Assembly: GCA_963513935.1 (NCBI GenBank)
Contig: OY740768.1
Coordinates: 40,170,368 to 40,234,367, forward strand
Length of the DNA stretch: 64,000 nucleotides
Source: Aphrophora alni
Taxonomy: Eukaryota; Arthropoda; Insecta; Hemiptera; Aphrophoridae
Direction of reading: 5' to 3'
The position numbers were made by a program, and so were the translations under genes. The number at the start of each line of letters is the position of its first letter. Positions within the stretch are counted from its first letter, which is position 1. Below are positions 53,091 through 64,000 of this stretch, in pieces. The notes beneath the pieces were generated by a model. The model saw nothing but the letters and a program-made list of their open reading frames with translations. It did not search any database and was not told the DNA's origin.

Positions 53091-53205
53091 CCTCAAATAA
53101 ATCTATTGTAGAAAGACCCTGTTACGTTCTTAGGCTTCCACGGGAATTGAACCCGGTTTTCCAGTTTATCCACCATTATATCTACTTGGAGCCCTATATA
53201 ATAAG
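53091..53205 (-). repeat. tRNA-derived SINE-like segment
   Basis: On the minus strand a T-arm-like hairpin reads CCGGGTTCAATTCCCGTGG. Its GTTCAATTC (53152-53144) fits the pol III B box GWTCRANNC. About 35-45 nt upstream lies AGATATAATGGTGGATAA, an imperfect A-box/D-arm. The rest (CTAAGAACGTAACAGGG and onward) does not complete a tRNA cloverleaf. It is therefore a tRNA pseudogene or the head of a SINE rather than a functional tRNA. Confidence 0.5.
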
Positions 53206-55009
53206 GATATTGATACCGATAATCTAATATTATCTATAAGTGAGATAGATTGATAACCCATTACTACTGACGCGGCAGATACCAACGATTTGATCTTGTT
53301 GGTCAATTAATTTCTGTTTAAAACACAAACCGCCGACAAACATTGAATAATAATACTAATTTTGTTATATGGGTAGATGTAAAGATGATGATTACATTCT
53401 TGAAATTTATTTTAGGGTCATAAGTAAAACAAAACACTCTTCTAATGTACTCTTACATCCCTCCATATGAAAACTCAATAAGTTTATTATTGGTTTTAAT
53501 TTTGGGGTGGGTATGGCTATCGGATTCATAATATACTTTGGTTTATTTTGATAGTTTAAAAGTTTTGGAGGTAAGATCTTAAAAAACAAATTTTCTTGGA
53601 ATAAATTTTGAGTGTAGGATAAAATAAAATTTTGTGTTTAGGATCTTATAAAATAGATACAGATTTTAATAAACACTATTATACGTATTATTAAAACGTA
53701 CAAATATTGTGTAAGAACTTTCTCACAGAACCATCCCAAAAACCAAATAAAAACGTATCAAAAATTCGTTTATCATAAATTACAGTTTAGAAGCAGCTGT
53801 CAGTCAAAATGTGAAATTGAACCATTGTCTTCATTTAAATATAAATAAGTTTATAAATACTTTTTGTAGTCTGTCATTAATCTTTAGTAATTTTTTGAAT
53901 TAAACGCATTTCATCTTCATGACATCGTAAAACACAAACAATTAAAAACATGACACTGCACCAAACACTCCCTCACACACACACACAAACAAATAAATCA
54001 ATACATTTAAATTGCTGCTCACGTGTATTTACAGATATTAGGTCCTAACTGTTTTTTATATATTTAAACAATTAATGTAGTTTGCAAAAGAAAGAAGACG
54101 ATTGACTACCTTGGGTGGCAGAATGGTCGCCTCACCAATGAACTTGCAGCTTTCACTCACACAAACACAGGGAATTAATTATACCTCGTTGGATGGCCGA
54201 CGTGAGAACCTACTGGCCTCACCATATTTCAATTTTTTTTTTTTTACTGTACAAGATGAAGAGAATTTTTTTTAATCATTTTTCTCTACAAAATATTGAA
54301 AAAAATATACCAAACAATAACCAATTTCAAGAAATCCCTATTCTTTACTTGTCTTCTAAGGAGATGATTATACCGATGTCGTAAAGCTCGTTAGTTAAAC
54401 TGTTGTATTAGTAATATTCCAAATTCGAGTCAACATTATGACCCATTAGTGATCCATACATACAACTGTGAGTAGAAGACTTGAAAAGACATATAAAATA
54501 GTACCATATTATATAATTATTCTCATTCTCAACAGACCAGAAAAAGATATTCTTATTAGAAAATCAGTGAAAAGCAGTTATGTATATCGAGATTCTAAAT
54601 TTATAAATTAGTGAATATATTCGTTCTTATTTTCTTAGGTCTCAGTTTTTTAGATTTTTAGAGCATTTCATAACTATAATTAGGTCAGTCAATACGCAAA
54701 AAGGACTATTGTAACGTAAATGATTGAGTTAAAAAAAAAAAAAAAAGAAGAAAACAATGGACCTATAATTGAAGTAAAGAAAGTTTTTACTATGATTTGA
54801 TGCTTGTAAAGTTTTTCTTAAAATTGCTCAAAAAAATTAACTTTGAACTGCACCAAGTATTATTAAGTGTCAATACTCTCATCTTGATGATGAAGAAGAT
54901 ATGGATTTAACGGAAGAAGGATGAGATCTCAATATTATTGCTCAGGAAACCCACAATACGTAGTAGTGTTTTTCTTTATGCGCCAAATAAAGAAAGAAGA
55001 TGAAACGGC
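53206..55009. other. mostly unrecognised DNA; lone A-box match at 54116
   Basis: The string TGGCAGAATGG at 54116-54126 fits the pol III A box, but no B box follows at the usual distance, so at most it is a decayed SINE head. Otherwise no gene or repeat was recognised. An A14 run lies near 54731. Confidence 0.35.
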
Positions 55010-56057
55010 GTCTTACTGGAATAGATGATTTCGATAAATCTGCTATTCATTCCACTTAAATGAAATGTACAAACAGAAAGAGGTACTAACTCTCCGTAAA
55101 TTCTCATATTCTCTTCAGGATGAGGGGTTATTTTGTAACCCATCTTCACTTCCATCACTATTGAAGATATTAAAAGATATTGTCATTAGATATAAGAAAT
55201 TCAACAGCAGACAAGTGCTGATGAAGACACCTACTGTTGCCTTGTCAAGATCCTAATTCCTCTAAAAGATACAAAACAAAGATTTAAGTGCGTCAGTATT
55301 TTGGACGAAACTTGGGTAAATGAGAATATTAAAGACAAAGTTTGGAAACATGATTTAGTAAGGACACTGTGGTCACCCCTCTTGGGAAAAAAACTGTTTA
55401 CAATTTGTTATGTATGAAGGGTGGATAAATTGCACCACCTCTTGTGTTTCAATCAAAGAAGATCGAAGATATGTTTTCGAGAAAAAGTTCTTCAATACCC
55501 TGCTTCTGAGTCAACGAGTGTCATGGACAACTCCCCTTACCACTCCATAATGAAGAACAACAACCCAACAATTTCTTCAACGAAGACTGATATGAAGAAC
55601 TGGCTAAATATATATAATGGCCTATTTGTTCATGACGATTTTCAGAATCACTAAATTTATTATCAGCTTATCTGTATCCACAAACCACCGCAACCAACTA
55701 ATGTAGTTGGCACTAAAGGAGGAGAATTTTAATTTAAAGTTCTTTAACGTCCGGCATACGCTGCCACTACAAACCCATAGAAATGGTATGATATTTTCTG
55801 GAAGAATATGTGAAGGAAAAGCCCACTCTTTATAGCTGAAGGTATAGAATATATGTTCATGAAGGCAATTGTCATATTCCATTCAAGATATGTGGAGTAA
55901 ATATATCAATCACGTACAAAAGCTAATTGACAAGAACTAGAGCAGCGAGAGCCCTGATCAAAGTACTGTTCTAAAGTTCATTATCACCTTGTCATCGTCA
56001 AAAAGTGAGTGGGAAAGTGATAGTGAAAAAAATGACTTTGACGTCGCTCATTTGTAG
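55010..56057 (+). pseudogene. decayed DDE transposase, insect type
   Basis: Fragments in shifting frames keep the order of a DDE-superfamily transposase common in insect genomes. They are: IDDFDKSAIHS then EMYKQKEVLTLRKFSYSL (from 55065); RQVLMKTPT before a stop near 55254; SILDETWVNEN around 55294-55326; KVWKHD; GWINCTTS near 55420; and SVMDNSPYHSIMK then STKTDMKNWL around 55519-55610. DMWSKYINHVQKL follows at about 55888, and the end reads IITLSSSKSEWESDSE to VAHL and TAG at 56057. The DETW and VMDNxxYHS motifs hold two catalytic Asp residues. At least four frameshifts and several stops destroy the frame, so it is inactive. Terminal inverted repeats were not identified. Confidence 0.8.
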
Positions 56058-57644
56058 TAACTCTATTTAGTGAAAACTCATAAATATAGTGCGAATAACT
56101 ACTGTATAAGTAGTTTGTAGGCCTACTTATTCAAAAACTTTTATTTTTCAACAAAATTTAAATCTCATTTACTTCATAGCAATACTTTTTTTCTAAAGAA
56201 AACAAACAGGGTTATTTAAACGTCTCCAAATTTATGTGTATTTTCCTAATTTAAAACTGCATGACACCTGGTAAAAAGAAATTTAATTGAATCCCTAGCA
56301 CCATTTATTATTTAACTGGTTAGTTTTGTTAATCTAATGTTTAAAGGATGTCTTTCATAGCTTGATTTTTGTTCAGTTTAATGTATTATGTTTATATTAA
56401 TCTTCTCATTTCACTAAACTTTGATGAAAAAAAAAATTGTGAAGCTGATTTTGAAAAATTGCGTATTTTAAATCAGCCAAATGACTGATGTTTTGGCTTT
56501 TACCCGACAACTCAGCAGACAACCTGGCATTTTTGGAGAAATGGTAACTAATTTGTAATCATTTGTTTCGTCCTTAGAGGCCACACTGGAGCAACATTTG
56601 ATCAAAATCTTTAGATCTAACTTTGCTAAAATCTACTTTTTTCTTGTCATCTTTAAAAAATTTGATTTGAAATCTAAATTTGATTAAAATTGGTTCACAA
56701 ATTTAGGCTGTAGAGTACTGCATAGGAGAGAGAGGTGATTCCCCAAATTCACTTTTTTCTACTGAGATAATAACAAAACCGAAATATCTACAAGAATATC
56801 AAAGGAAATTGTCCCCCATCTTTTATCTTCCTCTATTTATAGTATAGTCTATACATACGTGAAAGTAAAATGTGTTCTCAACTTGACACACTTTATCACA
56901 TGCTGCATATCGTTTGAATAACAAATATTTAAAATGAATTAGCTAATTTAATTCACTAAAAATAGTCCTTTAACAACAAGCTGAAAGTATAATACATATT
57001 ATTTTCTTTAATAATTCTACTTATCACTTGTATTTATTTACATCTTTTGAAATATCTACTAACCTACATAAATACAAATCTCATGTATTGAACAAAGTTA
57101 TCTAAAGGTTTTATTAGACATCCAACGATTTTTTTGCAAAAGGAATAAGAAATATATGTAAAACGTGGCCACAGCCTCAAGCACATTTTATTTTAGATTC
57201 ACAATTGTGTATCTTGTATCTACATTTTACAATTCCCGAAGGAAGCAGGGATGTTACGATATGTGAAGGTTTTCTTCAACTTTGAGGTAAAACTCAATTG
57301 GACCTTCAGAATGGTTTCAAATTTGATTTCCTTATTTTCTGTTTTGTTTAACACCGTTGTGGAAATGTATACACTCCACTAGCTCGTAAAATTGAAACAT
57401 ATATTTCTGTACCTTCTGAATTTGTTTTCCTTTGATATGTTTGTATATAGTGTTTTGTTCCATAGTTTACATTTTAGTCTTATTCTTAATACTTTTTGTA
57501 CTTTTATGGACAAAAAGTTTAAAAGCTAGCAATGTACTTTTTATGACATTTATTATTACTTTTTAAATAGTTGTTTAAGTAATAATATATTTGTTTAACT
57601 TTTACTGTTTCCCAATAAACATTATAATTAATCTTAATTGCTAT
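56058..57644. other. non-coding DNA, weak shared phrases
   Basis: A small hairpin AGCCAAA...TTTGGCT lies near 56476-56500. The phrase TTTGATTAAAATTGG...GGCTGTAGAGTACTGCA at 56680-56725 resembles about 19160-19200. No gene was recognised. Confidence 0.4.
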
Positions 57645-57835
57645 TTTTTCATGATTTAAACGCAAACAAACCTCTCTGTCATCATCGCAAAAAAAAATAA
57701 AAAATAAAAATAAATAAGGAAGGAGCATAAAATAAAGACCCCCTAGCCATCGAATACTCTAGTAGGTTTAGGTTTGGATAAGAATAAGAGATAGCCTTGA
57801 GAAACTTTATAAGAATGGTGAAAGAGTGAGACCTA
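57645..57835 (+). repeat. interspersed repeat R1, copy D
   Basis: It contains TTTAAACGCAAACAAACCTCTC, GTCATCATCGC, an A-rich linker, then CCCCCTAGCCATCGAATACTC and TAGTAGG, in the same order as copy C. The distal part is more diverged. Confidence 0.5.
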
Positions 57836-60800
57836 ACCCAAGACAACACGAAATAGGTTGTATATCCAGCTAGGTTCTCTAGGGATTGCGAAGATTCTGG
57901 TTCTGTTACGTTTACAATTCCTATGTGGAATACATTTTAAAATATTTTCAAAAAGCATGTTACCCCACCTCTACTAACTCAAACTTCAAAATTTGTAATG
58001 TATACCTATAATTTTGTGAATTAACATAAAATGTTGATTTTTTTCAAAACAAAACTGAAATCGCCTCATCCGTTTGCTCGCTATACTCAAAAATGTATTT
58101 TTACAGCCTTTTCCAAAATTTCAGAATCGTAATTAAACTGTAGAGTTAAATGACGATTTTTTTTAAGCTTATAAAATACTCACAATGTGTAAATTAAATT
58201 AAATATTATTAGTTATTTTTAATTAAAGGTGAAAATTTTAAATTCACTAATGTCAATTTGACTCAAAACTATGAATGCTCTTCTAAATTATGTCTAGTTT
58301 GTTTCAAAAAACACTACCTATCTTCTGTACTGTTTTATAGTAGAGATTTCTTCAATGAAATCTCCAGAATCGAACATTTGTGTTGTTAATTGCTATAATA
58401 ACACAGTTGGAGCTCTTCTATGACTATTTGTAGCTATTTCATTATTAAAATCGAAACTGTTACTTTTTTTGTGGGAAAGGGGGCAAGAATTTTCATCTTC
58501 TCCTGTAGCCCTTATGATGTTTCTCCTCAGGTTAGCCACAAGTTACAGTATAACTTCTTGGTTAGCTAGAGCCCATCTTTAGTTACATCTTAACAGCTCC
58601 TCTTTCCATTTCAACATGTCTGTTACCTTTGTTTAGCTTTATTTGGGTTTAACCTTATCTTCCAGTATGAGTGCTATCAAATTATCAGGTATAGGCTTCC
58701 CCTATGTGTCTTCACCCCTTCTCTTGTTGCTGTTCATGTTTCTCAGTTTGCAGAAGAACAGCGTATTATAAACGTCATCCTCTTCGACTCCGCTTTGGTG
58801 TAGATGTTGATTTTCTCTCTTTAAAATTTATTAAGTTAGTGATTGAATTTATAAATATTATTATTTCATAAATATATATTTTAGGGACGGCAGACAGTTA
58901 TACAGAGATGTATATTTTTTTAAATAAATGTTTGGACTGTCAGTCCAGAGATCATAACATTTACAAGTCGATGCCTACATAAGATATATCAAAGTATTCA
59001 GTTTAAATGTTAACCCAAGCTCAAAATTCTGATTTTCTAAAATAGACTGAAACTATTGTTAACATGTAGCTTTTAAGTACATAAATAAAACTTAGACTAT
59101 CACTTTCTTATAAAAAAAAATTACGATTTGATAGTTAGTGGCTTAAAATTCTAATTTGCATAAGAACTTCTTCAGAAAGAAATTTCGCAAAGAGCGCAAC
59201 CCATTATCGACAAACTTCAATAAAATGAGAATAACTTAAAACAATAAGTAACAGAACACCGTATCAAATGGCCAACAGTTCATTTTCATTTTTTAACCCA
59301 TAACTGTGTTTAAACGGATCTCGGATGTTTTGAGAGTTGGCGACCAATATGAACTCTTAGATCATACATTTCCATCAAAATCATTCTTCCAATTTTAGAA
59401 AATGTAAATATTGAATTTGGGTCTTGAGACAATCAGTTTCCCATTAAATCGTTAGCTTGATTAGTATTTATTTGTCATATGGTTAAGAGAGAAATTTCAG
59501 CAGCGTTTATTTAATTTTAAACAAACTATCTTTTACATTTTTTGTTCGTTCAGTTATAATAGTTTTCTGTATTTTATGGATAATAACAATATACTCTTTA
59601 CTGCCCTATACAGATTCGTTAGGATACATCACAGACTTCGACTCTTACAAATATGTCCTTGTTCTTCTTCTTAAAACTCACACGTTATGTCAAGTTACTA
59701 CTTGTCCTCTCTGAGTGATTTAATTCAGTTGTAAAATACTCAATATTTCTGGCTCTCGATGTCATTTAGTGCTTTTAATTGTTATTAAACTGTTCTAATT
59801 TACTGTTTTTCCATTTCAAAACTTCTCAAAACCTTTCCTAACCCTCGGTCATTTTATATACCTTATTTGTGTAATATGTATATTGATCCGAGTATACTTA
59901 TATATATTTCTTATGTGTATATTTCTTGATCAATATTTTAATCTTTCCTCCTTGAATACTGATGGGTTTTTAAAGACCAAATGTAGTATATTAATGATAT
60001 AAGTTTTTTGAAAGTTAATTTTGGACCAAAAAAAAAACAAACAAATAATGGGAATTGCGTGGATTTTTGTTATCTGATAACTTTCTGTCTGGCTACAATT
60101 ATTATCTCTCAGAATTGGCGTCAGACTCGTACTGCTTAAGAAATATTTTTAGCACATTTATTTAATAAGCACATAAACTTAACATGTTTAGTACATGATC
60201 ATAAAATGTAGTTATCTAAGCCATGTTTGTTAATCATCAAAAGATATATCCACCACTTTTCTAAAAAGTTTGATTTCATATAGACTATTCAAACATTATT
60301 GCTGTTATAACTCTGGAACTACCTGCTAAAGTAATCAAAATGCATGACAAATACTTTATGCTTTAAATTAATGTTTAAGACTATGGTAAGTGAACATACG
60401 CTTGCACGCAATCTACACATATACAAATAGAAGTATATCCAAGATAGCGTTTACCATTTAAATTTAATAATAAACATTATTTAAGTGAATAAATTACATA
60501 ATATACCAAATATATAAAAATTCTGTTAGAGATTCAAAAGAGCTGGCACAGATGTCATTGTTTTGGTTACTATGGTGGTATGTGTTGTTTATCACCTGTA
60601 CAACCAAGGTGCTGTACAATTGAGATTTCTATTTGAAGACGGAAAGATTTTTGCTGGAAAACAACCCAACTGTTTAGCTTGAAGTTTCATTGATTGGTGT
60701 TTTCCGCCAGACGTTCTGTTTTTAACCCAATATCAGGGTGTCCAAACAATTGGGAATTATTGGAAAAGCGAGAATTTAATGTGTACATAAAAAAACAGGG

Positions 60801-61713
60801 ATTGTACGAAAAATTTCAGCTCTCCTTGAAAAACAAATTTTATTCCACTTTCATACGCTTTTCCTTTTGTAAATCTTTTTGAAACACCAGTAATTTAAAA
60901 ATTAATCCTGATAATTGTGCCTCATACTATGAAATTGTATGCTATTGTGTATACTATGAAATCTCTAATTAGAATCTTGTTTGAATTATGTTACTTACAT
61001 AATTTTTGCATATGTTTACTTTATACATGTGGTTAATTTGCTAGGACTCAGTAGGCCTAGGCCTTGAACAGGATGTTTTGATTCCAAAAACGTACTGGAA
61101 TAAAAACGCTTAGGCTTCAACTCAAAGAGCCTTTCAGATGAAGTGTGGGGTTAGAAAAGTTCTAAACAAGCCAACAACTTTATCGATCACATGGAAATTG
61201 AAAACAACTGAATCTCTCTTCAGTGATAGTGGAAAAAAGATAATGACATGCTTCAAGAATTTCATTATGTTTCTTAAGTTAAGTAGTTCCAATTAAGTCA
61301 AAAGACTGGCCTATCTTATGCGACATGCCATAAAACCGCTAAGTAAGTAAAATTAGTACAGTACTAAGTTCATATCATAAAACAATTAAAAGAGCCAAAA
61401 AAAACAGAAATGATTTTGGTAGACTACTACCAATGGTTTCAGACTTATCAGAGGTTGTGGGTGGGTATTCTTTCGAACATATTATAACCGGATAAAACAT
61501 TGGTTTCGTTGTCTGGATATTCGCTTGTCCTAAACTGTTGGTAGGCCAACTGAGCAGCTGTAATCAATGGGCATATACTGCAATCCTATAAGATTAGAAT
61601 TTGGTACAAGATGTCTACCGTAGAGTTTGTTGGACATATTTAAATTTGTGAAATTGAGAACAATAAGGTTTGTGGAATTTGTGTAACAACTTTACGTTAA
61701 TGAGCGGATGTAA
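57836..61713. other. non-coding DNA; mariner-like terminus near 60734
   Basis: CAGGGTGTCCAAACAATTGGGAAT at about 60734-60757 resembles the GGGTGTTCAAAAAGTCCCGGAA end of the 28.6-kb element. It lies upstream of the transposase scrap at 61714, so it could mark the left end of a decayed transposon. No matching right end was found. The remainder shows nothing recognisable. Confidence 0.35.
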
Positions 61714-61995
61714 TGCTTCGTATTGCAAAATGGTTCAACTTGCGGAAACTGGTTCTTACAAAACTGGATTATTCTAAAGAATCTGTAGCCACCCAGATCG
61801 ACCGACTTTAGTTCTCCTGATTTAAGAGGATACAGATCATCCAAGAAAAACTGGACATTCGACACAACATCACTCGTTAATCATAATATTGACTTCAACA
61901 AACTTCCCACAACATATGAAAAGATGAAGCAACGGATGGAGTTGTCCTTGAATGCAAGAGAAGGACACTTTCAACGTTTACTATATATGATATAA
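61714..61995 (+). pseudogene. C-terminal fragment of a Tc1/mariner-type transposase
   Basis: A single frame reads CFVLQNGSTCGNWFLQNWI, then a TAG at 61786-61788, then PPRSTDFSSPDLRGY, and ends KMKQRMELSLNAREGHFQRL to a TAA at 61993-61995. This parallels the conserved order QQDGAxxH, then WPPRSPDLxxxDF, then RxxxCIxxxGGHFEHLL of insect Tc3/mariner-like transposases. The TAG sits where the conserved Trp (TGG) is expected. The Asp of QQDGA reads Asn, and the segment after it is shortened. The protein is clearly dead. Its 3' end lies 36 nt before palindrome FB3. Confidence 0.75.
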
Positions 61996-62031
61996 ATAAA
62001 TTTTGAGCTCCACTTGTGAGATGGTATACTT

Positions 62032-62282
62032 GATAGGATAAAACTTTAACACAAATTCTTTCAAATAGTACGTATATTTATTAAAACGCGTTTCAACGAA
62101 CAAATTCGCCATCTTTTTATTGATGCATGAGCTACAAAAACTAAACTATAACCGAAGACTGTTATAAATTTATAGTTTAGTTATTGTAGCTCATACATCA
62201 CTGAAGATGGCGAATTTGTTCGTTGAAACGCGTTTTAATAAGTGAACGTACTATTTGTGATAATTTGTGTTCTTATGCTATC
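62032..62282. repeat. palindromic element FB3
   Basis: Arms 62032-62151 and 62170-62282 are inverted copies with small indels around an 18-nt spacer. Shared blocks include ACACAAATT, AATAGTACGT, TTAAAACGCGTTTCAACGAAC, AAATTCGCCATCT, GAGCTACAA and ACTAAACTATAA. The right arm on the plus strand carries an exact CTGAAGA and GAAAC pair. The outer flanks show no clear target duplication. TTGTAGCTCAT is also present in FB1, which links the two elements. Confidence 0.9.
62201..62234 (+). ncRNA. candidate hammerhead-ribozyme-like core in FB3
   Basis: CTGAAGA (62201-62207) is followed by a stem II GGCGAA/TTCGTT (62209-62214 and 62219-62224, with two G-T pairs), then GAAA (62225-62228) and palindromic ACGCGT (62228-62233). 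These are the conserved hammerhead boxes in the right order, with a minimal stem III that would need dimerisation. I could not find a convincing stem I, so activity is doubtful. Confidence 0.35.
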
Positions 62283-63609
62283 TAATGAGTGATTTTGATT
62301 TACACAATGATTCAAAATAAGTATATATAAGTTTTTAGTAATTTCTGAATAAAGTAAATGTTTACAATTCAACCACATGGGTAAAGGTTTTCACCAGTAC
62401 CATAAGTAAACAAATAAATAATACATATAACCTTCGCATTGGTATGAATGACATCTATTATTAGCTGTTTTGTATTCCCCAGAGTTTTATCTAGAGAAAA
62501 GTCATTGTTTGTTTTTTTAAATTATTTCCTATATCTAAAAATCATTCAATCTGGCGCTTTTTATTTTAAATTTGATCTATTTTTAGAACTTATGGAAACA
62601 TGAAACAAGTTTGTATAACATATTTGTGTACCACATATATCTAGCTAAGGAAAGTTAATAAACCATGATCATAAAACTATTACCTGGGAACAGTATACTG
62701 TTTTATTTGTCTTTCATACCTAGAAACACAACATTGCTTTTATTGTTACATGTTGTGAAAAGGGTTTGTTTATTTTTGAAGAGTGCATTAAAGAAAAGAA
62801 TGTTGAAGTTAGCAAAACTAACTATATTATTTACAGTATTTCTGAACGTATATAAATTACAGGCACTGAAGTTTACGTTGAAAGTAGGATTTTCCAACAA
62901 AACACTTTCTAAGAAGCCGATGATTCCATGTTTTCTTGGTGTACTGTCAACGAGTTAAGTCAAAGAAAGGTGATTTACAACCGTTGATGGACAGCTGAAG
63001 GACGGGGTCATAACTCACTGCGTATTGTCTAACGGGAAACGTTATTGTGGTCGCTGAAGAAAGGCACGCTGCCTGTCAGTAAACAAAAGTATTGTAAATA
63101 AACGTTAGTTTCTCCCACAATTCTCTTCGTTTTGTTTCAACCCGTTACAAATTCTAGTTTCCCACACCCTTCTTCAACCAAACTCCCCACCTACCCTCAC
63201 CCCTTTGTATCCTACTGAACTCAATATTCTGCCAAGGACACAGACCCAGTAGCGATGCTTTTGTCTGACAACAATAGTCCTACTTGTCAACATGACAAAT
63301 ACATATCACACGTCAAGATAGTACAATCTCAAGATGAATAATCTCTCAGTGTTAGGTGTGCTTTTAGTCAGTTCATTCTAATGAACCAACCATTGATTTC
63401 ATGGTCGTCCACGTTAATTTATTCATATTAACCATAAACTACAAATTATATTTAATTCCTTGGAAAAATACTGTAAACAAGACAGACAGAAAACGAATTG
63501 TGAATAATAGGATATATATAGGCCTTAAAAATATATGTTTTAAAACTAAAATATGCTACTTTTCTAAATATTTGTTAATATCCATCCATTTTTTAGCTGT
63601 ATATTTTAC
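62283..63609. other. AT-rich DNA, nothing recognised
   Basis: The two overlapping open frames at 62665-62958 (plus) and 62703-62900 (minus) have no recognisable motif. No RNA gene or repeat was seen. Confidence 0.4.
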
Positions 63610-63812
63610 CTTGTTGTTTAAAAACAAAAAAATCGCTAGATTAAAATCATTTTATAAAAAATTGAGAAAATAACATAAAATAAAAACCTCTAGCGTTATA
63701 ACACTCTAATATCGTCAGGGTTTGAAGAGAGTAAATGTTGGTCAAGAGAGAGATTAAAAAAAAATTTAAAACTAGCAATCATCCATCTGAATTGCTACGC
63801 CTTTCACTCATT
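63610..63812 (+). repeat. interspersed repeat R1, copy E
   Basis: It contains an A-rich linker with AACCTCTAGCG, ACACTCTAATATCGTCAGGG, GTAAATGTTGGTCAAGAGAG, a CATCCATC string and TTGCTACGCC. It shares the ACTCTAAT-CGTCAGGG block with copies A and C and TTGCTACGCC with copy B. Confidence 0.55.
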
Positions 63813-64000
63813 GAAAGTGAGCCTGTAAGGCTGGTAACTGTATAAGTTGACATAAATAAATAAAATCTTTATATTAAAACAATTAATGGCCTAATGACTA
63901 AATTTGCAATTCTATGCCGTGTAAATTAAAAATGGATATTCCCAACAATAATCTTACGTCTATAATAAACTACGTAAAAACTATTAATCAGTGTAAAATC

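Overview
This is an AT-rich eukaryotic window of the kind seen in arthropod, probably insect, genomes. It has long non-coding stretches, long microsatellites, and transposon types familiar from insects: a Jockey-type LINE, a Ty3/Gypsy element, Tc1/mariner-like and pogo-like pieces, and short palindromic elements. I found no host protein-coding gene, rRNA gene or intact tRNA gene. Everything with a coding signal is transposable-element sequence. The exact taxon cannot be read from the sequence.

The main structure is a nested insertion at 36952-50577. A 5'-truncated Jockey-like LINE (36964-50566) is bounded by an 11-12 bp target-site duplication and a poly(A) tail. It is split inside ORF1 by a 9.76-kb Ty3/Gypsy element on the minus strand (37377-47136). 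The Gypsy element has two 1.68-kb LTRs that look identical apart from two TA units of a microsatellite, so this insertion is the younger one. It carries gag with an internal amber codon, a candidate -1 frameshift heptamer GTTAAAC, and pol (protease, RT, RNase H, integrase). There is no env-like ORF. The LINE downstream of the insertion keeps three zinc knuckles of ORF1 and a full-length open ORF2 (endonuclease plus RT).

Left of the nest are: a 12-nt-unit minisatellite with a higher-order duplication (7471-8427); a LINE RT scrap (9777-9899); scattered copies of an interspersed repeat I call R1; (TA)n and (AG)n tracts (21080-21459); and a 1.43-kb element with TA at both edges and about 410-bp inverted arms (28621-30053), whose spacer holds a pogo/Tigger-like terminus.

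Right of the nest are: three palindromic elements within 1.5 kb (51309-52762) and a fourth at 62032-62282; a tRNA-derived SINE-like piece (53091-53205); a decayed DDE transposase (55010-56057); the C-terminal scrap of a second transposase (61714-61995); and more R1 copies. The palindromes, plus half-copies at about 6.1 and 10.8 kb, share a motif order resembling a hammerhead-ribozyme core (CTGAnGA, hairpin, GAAAC). Such motifs are known from Penelope-like retroelements. That link is inference and is the main lead to test.

The remaining stretches are AT-rich DNA in which I see no supported feature.
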